A stretch of 48,360 nt of DNA. It comes from a virus. The first letter of the stretch is position 1. Every line of letters begins with the position of its first letter. The notes under the pieces were generated by a model. It saw only the letters and a program-made list of their open reading frames with translations, ran no database searches and was not told where the DNA came from. Positions 33,758-41,072 of this stretch are shown here, one piece after another. The stretch lies in the IMG/VR virus record IMGVR_UViG_3300013004_000063, positions 1 through 48,360 of that record; one strand, 5' to 3'. Position numbers and translations under genes: made by a program.

Positions 33758-33899
33758 GGTACTCTTCATCAATAACCTCTGGAACTTGTCTGCATATTCC
33801 GCATTTGCCATAATGTCCATAGGCTTGACTTTCATGACACGGCCAGTCGCGGCAGCATCTTAGGGTTATTATTCTTCCACGCCATTTTGTTATGTTCAC
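33717..33899 (-). CDS. Small Cys-rich protein coupled to the P450 gene (60 aa)
   Basis: The GTG start overlaps the P450 stop (GTGA), implying translational coupling. The 60-residue product has five cysteines in the order C-C-x4-C-x11-C-x2-C with nearby histidines (W-P-C-H-E-S, G-H-Y-G-K-C-G-I-C), consistent with a metal-binding knuckle. The spacing is not that of a classical 3Fe-4S or 2Fe-2S ferredoxin, so calling it the P450 redox partner would go beyond the evidence. A zinc ribbon is equally possible. Confidence 0.5.
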   Translation of the reverse strand: MNITKWRGRIITLRCCRDWPCHESQAYGHYGKCGICRQVPEVIDEEYPIPTSLHTDYQQS

Positions 33900-35047
33900 A
33901 ATATTACCTCTAGATTTTTAATCCCTCTAAGAAAAGAGCTAGCCTTCATTCTTGCAGCAACTTCATTATTTATTATTGCTTTTGGATACATTTTTGACAT
34001 TTCTTCCAAAACTATTCTTAGTTGCATTTTTGCCAAACTTGCGCCGATGCAATAATGAATACCAAACCCGAAACCAACATTTTGGCTATGTTTTCTTGCT
34101 GGTAGAAAAACATCTGGCCATTCAAATATGTCCTCGTCACGGTTGGCCGATGCAAGCATTAGCATCACTTGAGCACCCTTTGGTATTACGGATTCAGAGA
34201 CCCTTACATCCATTGTCGTGTATCTGATTGAGCTCATCACCGGTGTAGAAAATCTGACGCACTCTTCGACGATGCGGGGGATGGAAGATGGGTCTGAAAC
34301 AATCTCTTCCCAACATGAGTAGTGAGTAAGTATTGAATGAAGACTGTTTGTCAGAAGGTACCTAGCGGTCTCATTGCCACCAACCAACAACGCAAGAGAG
34401 TTGGCCTGTGCCTGCTCATATGTAATTTTACCTTCTTTAATATGTGCATTTAAAAGTGCCGAAACAATATCTGACCCTTCTCCGCTCTTAGACTTTGCGT
34501 ATTTGTCAAAATATTCAAACCAATCTAACACTGCTTGAACTACTTCATCCGTTACGTTTTCCCACCCGTCAGCACCTTCAACCATTGCTTCTCCCCATTT
34601 TTGCAATAGCTCGTAGTCGCTTTCTGGTATTCCAAGTATTTTCCCTATAACCCAAACAGGAAGTGGTTGAAGTAATGTCTGAACGATGTCAAAAGACTTA
34701 TCAACTTCGCATTCCTTAAGTGAGCTACGGACAAATTCTCTTATCCATTCTTCGTACTCCTGCATCTTCTTGGGAGTAAAAGCTCTCTCTACAATGCTCC
34801 TCTGAACTCTGTGTTCAGGGTCGTCACAGTCAATCATGAAAGGCTGAGGTATGGAATTTGCGCGAGCCCCAAGTGAACTTGTAAATATTTCCGGGTTCCT
34901 AAAGGCAAAAAGTATATCTTCATGCTTAGTTAGAACGTAGGTATTGGTCTTTTCATCTTTGCAAATAGGTTCATTCAGACGTAAATATTTAAATTTTTCG
35001 TAAGGTTCATTGTAGAAAGATTTATCGAAGAAGTCCATAGTGAACAC
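33896..35047 (-). CDS. Cytochrome P450
   Basis: A 383-residue soluble bacterial-type P450. The I-helix oxygen-activation motif is V-G-G-N-E-T-A, the ExxR salt-bridge motif is E-C-V-R, and the heme loop is F-G-F-G-I-H-Y-C-I-G with the thiolate Cys at about residue 333. H-R-V-Q-R-S (helix C) is also present. Length matches class I bacterial P450s, which need a ferredoxin and reductase; none is evident here except a small Cys-rich neighbour, so host partners are likely. Viral P450 genes are rare. The closest context clues are the sulfotransferase and oxygenases on the same strand, suggesting tailoring of a small molecule or lipid (inference). Confidence 0.95.
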   Translation of the reverse strand: MFTMDFFDKSFYNEPYEKFKYLRLNEPICKDEKTNTYVLTKHEDILFAFRNPEIFTSSLGARANSIPQPFMIDCDDPEHRVQRSIVERAFTPKKMQEYEEWIREFVRSSLKECEVDKSFDIVQTLLQPLPVWVIGKILGIPESDYELLQKWGEAMVEGADGWENVTDEVVQAVLDWFEYFDKYAKSKSGEGSDIVSALLNAHIKEGKITYEQAQANSLALLVGGNETARYLLTNSLHSILTHYSCWEEIVSDPSSIPRIVEECVRFSTPVMSSIRYTTMDVRVSESVIPKGAQVMLMLASANRDEDIFEWPDVFLPARKHSQNVGFGFGIHYCIGASLAKMQLRIVLEEMSKMYPKAIINNEVAARMKASSFLRGIKNLEVIL

Positions 35048-35056
35048 TATACCTTG

Positions 35057-35129
35057 CGCCCTCGGTACGATTCGAACGTACGACCTGCGGATTAGAAGTC
35101 CGTTGCTCTATCCCCTGAGCTACGAGGGC
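35057..35129 (-). tRNA. tRNA-Arg (anticodon UCU)
   Basis: A 73-base cloverleaf on the minus strand. The acceptor stem GCCCTCG/CGAGGGC is perfect. The anticodon loop CTTCTAA gives anticodon TCT, reading AGA. The T-arm contains GTTCGAATC. CCA is not encoded. AGA is the dominant Arg codon of the giant proteins. Confidence 0.95.
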
Positions 35130-35147
35130 ATTTTATCTGTTGTGAAG

Positions 35148-35231
35148 TTATCTTTTTTTGTTTAATTTATGCAAGTAAATAGTTACTGCAAGATTCAGGA
35201 TTCCTATTGACCACCCAATGTAGTATCTCAT
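35148..35231 (-). CDS. Possible 27-aa membrane peptide
   Basis: A short open frame between tRNA-Arg and the sulfotransferase gene: ATG at 35231, 27 residues, with a hydrophobic core (Y-Y-I-G-W-S-I-G-I-L-N-L-A-V-T-I-Y-L) and a basic tail H-K-L-N-K-K-R. The composition is that of a single transmembrane helix with positive-inside topology. The ribosome binding site is poor, so coding status is uncertain. Confidence 0.3.
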   Translation of the reverse strand: MRYYIGWSIGILNLAVTIYLHKLNKKR

Positions 35232-35262
35232 TCCTGTATTCCATTCTTTTATGCTTGTATTT

Positions 35263-35940
35263 TTATATATTACTTATATGCGTTAGCTTTTCAGACAATA
35301 CTGCTTCAATAGTTTGAGCATTTATGTTTATTCCAGCAGCAACAAGAGGATTTATTAGCTTTGAGGAATCTTTGCTCCATTCATCATAGTCGAGCAGTAT
35401 ACAGTTATTTCCGAAAATTCCAGAATTAAACCCGTTAATAATCCACTGGCGCCGATTTCTAATTTCATTTATTGAGTCATCCCTGAACTTCCATATTGAA
35501 GAACGAGAACACTCCTCAGGGTCTCTGATATTTAGTATAAAAAGAATGTCTGGGAATAGTCTCCTTATAAAAGCTATTTCACTGTTTGCTACTTTTTCAT
35601 CAGGGTAAGAAGAGATGAAATTTTCCTTCCATCCAATATTTGGTGAATGGACTACTCCAAGCACGTGTCTTACGTAGACCGCCTTTATGTAACTCATTAC
35701 GGAATCAACATCGACTTCATGTGCCATGAACACGGGGTTCCTGTCGTCATCCATTGGTATATCCGGAAACAATGATTCAGGAATCGATGTTTTTGCATCA
35801 ATCAAGCTTTGCACGAATGCGTGCATGTGGTTTATGGTCATTGGTTTTTCACCAATGCACTTAAAGTTGTCGCTGGTATTTATGGCTCTCTGAATTACCG
35901 TAGAGCCAGTTCTTGGATATGAAAGCACTGTAAAATACAT
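35263..35940 (-). CDS. Sulfotransferase-family protein
   Basis: A 225-residue P-loop-like enzyme. The 5'-phosphosulfate loop is S-Y-P-R-T-G-S-T at residues 7-14, right after the first strand. The 3'-phosphate-binding motif is I-R-D-P-E-E-C-S-R-S-S at about 138-148. These define PAPS-dependent sulfotransferases, which transfer sulfate to hydroxyl or amino groups of glycans, lipids or small molecules. Length is slightly short but both cofactor motifs are intact. The gene lies between tRNA-Arg and tRNA-Thr, in the same orientation as the P450 and oxygenases. The acceptor is unknown; a cell-surface or virion glycan is one possibility. Confidence 0.85.
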   Translation of the reverse strand: MYFTVLSYPRTGSTVIQRAINTSDNFKCIGEKPMTINHMHAFVQSLIDAKTSIPESLFPDIPMDDDRNPVFMAHEVDVDSVMSYIKAVYVRHVLGVVHSPNIGWKENFISSYPDEKVANSEIAFIRRLFPDILFILNIRDPEECSRSSIWKFRDDSINEIRNRRQWIINGFNSGIFGNNCILLDYDEWSKDSSKLINPLVAAGININAQTIEAVLSEKLTHISNI

Positions 35941-35944
35941 ATTG

Positions 35945-36016
35945 AGCCCAATCTCGGGATTGAACCGAGGACCTTTCGCTTACAAGGCGAGCGCTCTACC
36001 ACTGAGCTAATTGGGC
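35945..36016 (-). tRNA. tRNA-Thr (anticodon UGU)
   Basis: A 72-base cloverleaf on the minus strand with acceptor GCCCAAT/ATTGGGC and D-arm TAGCTCAGTGGTAGAGC. Anticodon loop CTTGTAA gives TGT, reading ACA. The T-arm contains GGTTCAATCC. CCA is not encoded. It lies four bases upstream of the sulfotransferase start and probably shares its transcript. Confidence 0.95.
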
Positions 36017-36022
36017 GGAATT

Positions 36023-36640
36023 CTAAGAAAATCTTGTTAGTGGAACATTCTTATCTTTTGGTTTTATGTACGTTGACCAATCTGGAACCATTGTCTTATC
36101 CGGTGTTTCTGGTTTGTAGTTGCCACTTATACACATTCTGTTTTCATCACTTAAATGCCTATCGGTATAGTGGTCTAGGAATGAATTAAAGATTATCAGT
36201 TTCCCAGTGACGGCAGGAACAACGATTCTGTTCTCCATACCGTTGCAGTATTGTGCGACAAAATGCAGATTCGCCCCATCTTTTGGAGCGTGAGCGTAGT
36301 ATGCGATTGAGTAATACTCTTCTGGGTGTAATTGGTAATTGGTTTTATGATTGTGTTGCGGCATGGTCATGAGTTTGCTCATTGTGTACATCCATATTTC
36401 GCGACAAACCATCGGCTTGCCAGCAACAGCATCTACCCTCTTGCTTATCTCGTCCTTTAACTTTTCAGACTCTGGACCAGCAGAAGGGAAGCTCATATCC
36501 CAGTCATAGACGTCACTCAATTTAGAAGTTATATTAGAATAAAATTTATTTAGTTCAACAATAAGTTTCTCATTATCAATTTCTGTAATATAGGACTCAA
36601 AAATACTTTGCTTTACTAGTGAGATTTCTTCTATTTGCAT
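36023..36640 (-). CDS. 2-oxoglutarate/Fe(II) oxygenase-like protein, copy 1
   Basis: A 205-residue double-stranded beta-helix protein of the small phage 2OG-oxygenase type. The pattern is a His-rich strand (P-Q-H-N-H, H96/H98), L-H-P-E-E-Y-Y-S-I-A-Y-Y, then G-K-L-I-I-F-N-S-F-L-D-H (H157) and R168 in E-N-R-M-C-I-S-G-N. Distal His and Arg fit the iron and 2-oxoglutarate sites. The proximal HxD/E is less clear and may be H105-P-E107. It is paralogous to the next upstream gene (same motif order and length). Products of such phage oxygenases are mostly unknown; protein or nucleotide hydroxylation is possible. Confidence 0.75.
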   Translation of the reverse strand: MQIEEISLVKQSIFESYITEIDNEKLIVELNKFYSNITSKLSDVYDWDMSFPSAGPESEKLKDEISKRVDAVAGKPMVCREIWMYTMSKLMTMPQHNHKTNYQLHPEEYYSIAYYAHAPKDGANLHFVAQYCNGMENRIVVPAVTGKLIIFNSFLDHYTDRHLSDENRMCISGNYKPETPDKTMVPDWSTYIKPKDKNVPLTRFS

Positions 36641-36649
36641 TTTGTCACC

Positions 36650-37288
36650 CTAAACTATGATTGGAGAAGTAATTATTGGCCTATCCCAATATACCGACCA
36701 GTCCGCATTTGGCTCGATATTTGGGCTTACTGGCTCTAGGTTCATACTGACGACGAGACGTGGCTGACTAACCTTTTGGCGCGCGGTCATATGTGTCATA
36801 TATGAGTTAAATATTACAAGCATGCCTACCAATGGGGTGACGGCGTGCATTCTCTGCATCACTCCGCACCATTCAACCAAAAAAATTAACTCAGCTGACC
36901 CCTCGGGGGCTTCTGGATAATAGGCGACCGAGTAATACTCGGAAGGATGAGCATGAAGATTCGAGTGATGGCTGTGAGCAATTACACTTTGATTTTCAAT
37001 TAAATTTATTGCCCATATATCTTTAACGAGGTATTCTTTATTTGTCATTTGGTTTATTATTAACAGTATTTCATTTTCTAATTTTTGAATTTCTGGGGTT
37101 ACTGGAATAATAATGTCTTCGTACTGGACAAAACCTCTACTAATCCATCCGTACTCAGGAGAGTTTTTATTCATGCCAATACCGTAATTATTAACGTCAG
37201 CAGCAATCTGCTTATGATTGATATCATCAAGCATTGTCGTGTATATATTTTGAGAAATAACTGGTATTTCTTGTAGTTTTTTATTCAT
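36650..37288 (-). CDS. 2-oxoglutarate/Fe(II) oxygenase-like protein, copy 2
   Basis: A 212-residue paralogue of the adjacent oxygenase. It has A-H-S-H-H-S-N-L-H-A-H (H105-H114), P-S-E-Y-Y-S-V-A-Y-Y-P-E-A-P-E-G, G-M-L-V-I-F-N-S-Y-M-T-H (H166) and P-R-L-V-V-S-M-N-L-E-P (R177). The histidine cluster is richer than in copy 1, and E107 of copy 1 is replaced, so the two may differ in substrate or metal geometry. Start and stop overlap or abut both neighbours (four-base overlap upstream, nine-base gap downstream), indicating one operon. The assignment rests on motif order. Confidence 0.75.
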   Translation of the reverse strand: MNKKLQEIPVISQNIYTTMLDDINHKQIAADVNNYGIGMNKNSPEYGWISRGFVQYEDIIIPVTPEIQKLENEILLIINQMTNKEYLVKDIWAINLIENQSVIAHSHHSNLHAHPSEYYSVAYYPEAPEGSAELIFLVEWCGVMQRMHAVTPLVGMLVIFNSYMTHMTARQKVSQPRLVVSMNLEPVSPNIEPNADWSVYWDRPIITSPIIV

Positions 37289-37530
37289 TGCAATGGTGAC
37301 AGGACTTGGGCCTGTGGGTCCTTGCTTGATGTTTCGTTAGCTTCAATCCATACTCTCGCCCCACATCTATCGGGCTCGTCCGACTGAACTACAGTCGCAG
37401 CAACATTACTGCAGTGAGGACAGATTATGTCGAGGCTTTTCTGATGCTTTGAACCCTTGTAGGTTCTGTCGATGATTGCAGCAATTCCTTTTTTGATATT
37501 TTGCTGATGTACGTGAATTATGTGTTTCAT
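37285..37530 (-). CDS. Small zinc-knuckle-like protein (81 aa)
   Basis: An 81-residue protein starting M-K-H-I-I-H-V-H-Q-Q-N-I, with I-C-P-H-C in the middle and R-C-G-A-R-V-W-I-E near the end. Small phage proteins with this HxHxxxI start and a C-G-A-R-x-W-I-E end are common in actinophages, but I know of no function. Three cysteines and several histidines could hold one metal ion. It overlaps the oxygenase gene by four bases. Confidence 0.65.
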   Translation of the reverse strand: MKHIIHVHQQNIKKGIAAIIDRTYKGSKHQKSLDIICPHCSNVAATVVQSDEPDRCGARVWIEANETSSKDPQAQVLSPLQ

Positions 37531-37574
37531 GCCGTAATTACTCCACGCCTACTGTAGATACATTTTCCATATTG

Positions 37575-37647
37575 CGCCCCCAGCATGACTTGAACATGCG
37601 ACCTACAGTTTAGGAAACTGTTGCTCTATCCGCTGAGCTATGGGAGC
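37575..37647 (-). tRNA. tRNA-Arg (anticodon CCU)
   Basis: A 73-base cloverleaf on the minus strand with acceptor GCTCCCA/TGGGGGC (one wobble pair). The anticodon stem is ACAGT/ACTGT and loop TTCCTAA gives CCT, reading AGG. The T-arm contains GTTCAAGTC. CCA is not encoded. It ends just outside the nrdJ stop and complements tRNA-Arg-UCU. Confidence 0.93.
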
Positions 37648-37656
37648 TAACCATTG

Positions 37657-39579
37657 CTAGCGTACTGGACAGGCTCCGCCTTCGCAATCCCCAAAGTCAA
37701 CCATGCCGAAAGATGTTTGAACAAGTGGAATGCTTATGTCAACTTTGCTTACGAGTTTTTCATATGCTTCTTTTGTAATTTCCTCATATGGCGGCAAGGA
37801 GAAATTATGGTCTGAATGAAGAAGGAAAGAAACAGACTTAACACTCTTGTCGTAGTTCTTCTCTAGCCATTCCTTAATTGAGGCCAACTCTTCCTTGCGG
37901 TAATAGACCGTAACCGAAACTGCATTGTCTGCCCATTCGGTTTGCATTTTCTTTACCCATTCAAGCTGTTCAATTGCTGTCATATCTTTAGCCAAAACAG
38001 AGCCTTCTGGGGATTCGCAAGGAAACTCGACAACGTATCTAGTGTGGTCTTCGCGTCCATCAATCCCGATATCCCAAACAACCTTGTAACCACGCTTACG
38101 ACATGCTTCTACTAATGGGTCGTTTGAACCAAAGCGAACACGTCGTATGTAATGCGAAGCGTATGCTGGGTGTACTCCTGGGGTAACTCCAGGAAGTAAG
38201 GAAAGCGTTCCGGATGGCTGAACTGTTGTCATGCGAATTGATTCAGGGAATCCATTCTTTGCTGAATACTCTTTATCCACTTCTCGCAGGTAGGAGTAAA
38301 CGGGAGATAGCCACGAAAGTTGGTCAGTGCTTGATTGAAGAATTCCAGTAATGCTTTGTCCAAGACGAGCATTTTGACGAACGATATTCGTAGTCTTTTC
38401 GTAAGGATAAGAAAGACGAGTTATGTGCTTTTGCGTCATGTAAAGCAAACGTGAAATTTCCTTGAACTGCTCAAGCGACTTGATATTGGGGAGGAATATA
38501 GTTGCCAAGTTGCAGGACTCTCCGTCGGCTAGGCCGATTTCTGCACATGGATTAAAACCCTCAATGCTTGGGTCTGGGCGCTTTTCGCCAAGTCTTCCGT
38601 GCGAGCGAGCGAGTTTGCGGTTAATCAAGCCATATGGCTCACCAGAGCCGTCATAGCCCTTCCAGAGCTCTCCTGGAAGCTCGTCGTAGCCATCTGCGTA
38701 GATTGAGTTATTGCTGTTGGCTCTCCATGCTGGAACCGAACCTGATGACCAATTCTTGGCACGCAAGAAAAGAACGTCGTCAGGGTCTCCCATTGAAATT
38801 TGAGCAGAACGGCGAGATGAGCCAGAAACAACAATTCGTCCAATGATATTGCAAATATCGAGCACATCAATAGAGCGGAGTTTCTTTCCAACTCTTCCAT
38901 CTAGAACTTTGCAGATATCGGCAATGCCGTCAATTAGCGCCCCTGGACCAGATGCTGTCCCACCGAAACCTTTGAGCGGCGCACCGTACTCACGAACAAG
39001 GATAGTTGAGTAAGTAAATGATTTGCCAGTCTCAAAATACGACTTGAGAACACTGTGGAGGAGTCTCTTCCAACCGCCACGGCTGTCTGGAACAATGATG
39101 TCAGCATCATTGGTGCGCTCATGATTAATTACTACGTTCGGCCTGACCTTGGGCAAGTCATGAATTTTTGAGCGCTCAACTGAAAAGCCAACACCGCCAC
39201 CAAGCATCAAGTACTCAAACAAGAACTCAAAGTCTTCAACTTTTTCGATGTTAGTGAAGTAGCAGTTATTGAGCGATGCTCCACCAAATTTTTCTACCAT
39301 TGGTGTTCCTAGTTGCCAAAGAGCGCGTCCACTAAATGAACAGCGTAAATTGAATACATGGTCAAATAACTTTTCAGCTTCTTTTTTCGTATACGGAACG
39401 CCAATTGCGTATGCACCGTCGATTACGCGCTGAATTGTTTCTGGCCAAGTTTCGGTTTCCCCATTGTCTTTTTTGCGACTATATGTGCGAAGAAAAACGA
39501 TTTCACCTAAACCGCTAAATCCCCATGGGGCTGTTTTTTGAGAATACGAATCTACAAATGATTGTTCAAGAATTGTCAT
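37657..39579 (-). CDS. nrdJ: Adenosylcobalamin-dependent (class II) ribonucleotide reductase, monomeric type
   Basis: A 640-residue enzyme that makes deoxynucleotides for phage DNA synthesis. Diagnostic features are W-G-F-S-G-L-G, S-L-N-N-C-Y-F (C106), L-G-G-G-V-G-F-S, F-N-P-C-A-E-I with the catalytic Cys and Glu, E-S-C-N-L-A, and the C-terminal redox pair C-E-G-G-A-C (C632, C637). This layout is that of the Lactobacillus-type RTPR/NrdJ, slightly shorter than its ~740 residues. It needs vitamin B12 from the host or environment but no oxygen and no small subunit. AGGA lies before the ATG. The gene is on the same strand as the oxygenase/P450 block and uses more CGT/CGC codons than the giant proteins. 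Confidence 0.95.
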   Translation of the reverse strand: MTILEQSFVDSYSQKTAPWGFSGLGEIVFLRTYSRKKDNGETETWPETIQRVIDGAYAIGVPYTKKEAEKLFDHVFNLRCSFSGRALWQLGTPMVEKFGGASLNNCYFTNIEKVEDFEFLFEYLMLGGGVGFSVERSKIHDLPKVRPNVVINHERTNDADIIVPDSRGGWKRLLHSVLKSYFETGKSFTYSTILVREYGAPLKGFGGTASGPGALIDGIADICKVLDGRVGKKLRSIDVLDICNIIGRIVVSGSSRRSAQISMGDPDDVLFLRAKNWSSGSVPAWRANSNNSIYADGYDELPGELWKGYDGSGEPYGLINRKLARSHGRLGEKRPDPSIEGFNPCAEIGLADGESCNLATIFLPNIKSLEQFKEISRLLYMTQKHITRLSYPYEKTTNIVRQNARLGQSITGILQSSTDQLSWLSPVYSYLREVDKEYSAKNGFPESIRMTTVQPSGTLSLLPGVTPGVHPAYASHYIRRVRFGSNDPLVEACRKRGYKVVWDIGIDGREDHTRYVVEFPCESPEGSVLAKDMTAIEQLEWVKKMQTEWADNAVSVTVYYRKEELASIKEWLEKNYDKSVKSVSFLLHSDHNFSLPPYEEITKEAYEKLVSKVDISIPLVQTSFGMVDFGDCEGGACPVR

Positions 39580-39659
39580 AATTTTCCTAGGTGTGTTGTG
39601 AATTGATGTGAGTTACAAGCTTAACTTATCACGAAATACAGAAAGAGTCTAAAGTCGTT

Positions 39660-40004
39660 CTAATTTTTTTCCTGTTTCCAGAGACCGAGCTTTTCTGCCT
39701 CGCGCAGTGTAATACTTTTGCCTTTTCTATGGACAAGAACTTTTATTTTATTGAACGGCGTTATCTGACGTTCTTCATAAATATCTTCTTCTATAAGAAA
39801 AGTTTGACTATCTATTAATTCTTCCGTATAACCCAACCACGCTATTTTTTTCGGAGGACCGGATTCGCCAGTGCAGTCTCCGGTTTCATGCCCGCAAATT
39901 ATGCAAGGTTCTCGGTTTGACTCATAAACGTACACATCGTCGTAGATTCTCCTGGATTGCTCCTCACCCCTGCTGCCGGGCTCGTTGCGAAAAATGCTAC
40001 TCAT
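39660..40004 (-). CDS. Hypothetical zinc-type protein (114 aa)
   Basis: A 114-residue protein with P-C-I-I-C-G-H-E-T-G-D-C-T-G-E-S in the first half, a likely C-x2-C-x6-C metal knuckle. The second half is beta-rich and ends S-I-T-L-R-E-A-E-K-L-G-L-W. It lies 14 bases downstream of another hypothetical gene and 80 bases upstream of nrdJ. No family is recognised. Confidence 0.65.
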   Translation of the reverse strand: MSSIFRNEPGSRGEEQSRRIYDDVYVYESNREPCIICGHETGDCTGESGPPKKIAWLGYTEELIDSQTFLIEEDIYEERQITPFNKIKVLVHRKGKSITLREAEKLGLWKQEKN

Positions 40005-40018
40005 CTAAGAATTGTACA

Positions 40019-40651
40019 CTAGAAAAATTCTTGTATATAAAATCCGTTGTGAGCTATGACTGCTCTTAGTTCGTCATAGGCTTCTGGTTGGACTTCTTGT
40101 TCTGGACTCTCGGCCAAGACTGATTCCAGCATTATTGGGTACTTAGAGTTTTTTAATACTTTTTGAGCTTTTGTTGGATATATGAGCATCTCAAACCAAG
40201 TCACTTCTCTGCCCAATTGGTATGTGTAGGGAAGGGCGACTAGGTTTACCTCGATGGCGTTATCAACTATCTCCGCATGGGTCAAGGTTATGCACTCCTC
40301 CACCCCGGATTCTGGGTCAATGTAAGCTTTGGATAACTCTGTGTTTGGAATACTTTCTGGGTCCATTGAGCAGTAACCTTCGGCTACCATCGTTATTGCT
40401 GTTACTCCCCAGTATCTCCTTAGTATTGAGCAAAGAGCCCCACTTTTGCGCAATCTTTCGTTTGGCGGCAAAAGCATTGTTTCCTTACTCATCTGGCAGA
40501 CTATGGACATATCGCCTTCGGTCCAGCCCATGAAGTTGAAAGTAAGGTCTTCACCAAGACCGTATTCCTGAACACAGACTATTTTCGCCAATTTTGCGGA
40601 GGTCGCAGCAAGCGCTATTTTACTGAAATTATCAGAATATGTGTCCTCCAT
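40019..40651 (-). CDS. Hypothetical protein (210 aa)
   Basis: A 210-residue soluble protein with the segments F-N-F-M-G-W-T-E-G-D-M-S-I-V-C-Q-M, R-R-Y-W-G-V-T-A-I-T-M-V-A-E-G-Y and V-T-W-F-E-M-L-I-Y-P. It looks like a compact alpha/beta fold. Similar proteins occur in phages of aquatic actinobacteria, but I cannot name a function. It is the first gene of the leftward unit and divergent from the Lys-rich gene at 40730. Confidence 0.7.
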   Translation of the reverse strand: MEDTYSDNFSKIALAATSAKLAKIVCVQEYGLGEDLTFNFMGWTEGDMSIVCQMSKETMLLPPNERLRKSGALCSILRRYWGVTAITMVAEGYCSMDPESIPNTELSKAYIDPESGVEECITLTHAEIVDNAIEVNLVALPYTYQLGREVTWFEMLIYPTKAQKVLKNSKYPIMLESVLAESPEQEVQPEAYDELRAVIAHNGFYIQEFF

Positions 40652-40729
40652 ACGACAACATTAAACTTTATTTAAGCCCCACAGGGGATGTTCCCCAATG
40701 CTGGCTTGTCTTCTACTAGCATATTTGGC
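40652..40729. promoter_or_regulatory. Divergent intergenic region
   Basis: A 78-base spacer between oppositely oriented units that must hold or border both promoters. It contains a CCCC/GGGG-rich stem-forming stretch around 40677-40697. On the minus strand, TTGGGG followed after 18 bases by TAAATA is a weak promoter candidate. Nothing stronger is visible. Confidence 0.35.
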
Positions 40730-41068
40730 ATGACAGTTAACAAAAAAACACAAACAAAAAAAACTGCTGAGAAAAAAGTAGCCGCTAAAAAAGTAGCCGT
40801 TAAAAAAGCTACTCCGCAAAAAGCTACTACTAAAAAAGCTCCAGTAAAAAAAGTATCAAGCAAAAGCGATACGCTTGAAAATGAAATAGGCAAATTCATA
40901 GATAAAGATAAAATCGACGAATGGGCAAAAAGCCTGAACGAAGTAGTCGACCGCGAAAAGCTGGAATCTTCAGTGCAGCAGGCTTCGGAAATTGTAAAAG
41001 AAACTGCACAATCTATCGATAAGAAAATTTCATTTCTGAAAAGAATTTTTGGTAGAAAACTCAAGTAA
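40730..41068 (+). CDS. Lys/Ala-rich histone H1-like protein (112 aa)
   Basis: I chose the ATG at 40730, which gives 112 residues; an earlier ATG at 40688 would add 14 atypical residues. The first half is a run of A-K-K-V/A-T-K-K repeats (T-K-K-T-A-E-K-K-V-A-A-K-K-V-A) like the tails of histone H1 and actinobacterial HU/Hns-type proteins, which coat or compact DNA. The second half is an amphipathic acidic/basic helix pair ending F-L-K-R-I-F-G-R-K-L-K. It heads the rightward replication/regulation unit. DNA or RNA binding is likely from composition alone. Confidence 0.7.
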   Translation: MTVNKKTQTKKTAEKKVAAKKVAVKKATPQKATTKKAPVKKVSSKSDTLENEIGKFIDKDKIDEWAKSLNEVVDREKLESSVQQASEIVKETAQSIDKKISFLKRIFGRKLK

Positions 41069-41072
41069 AAAT

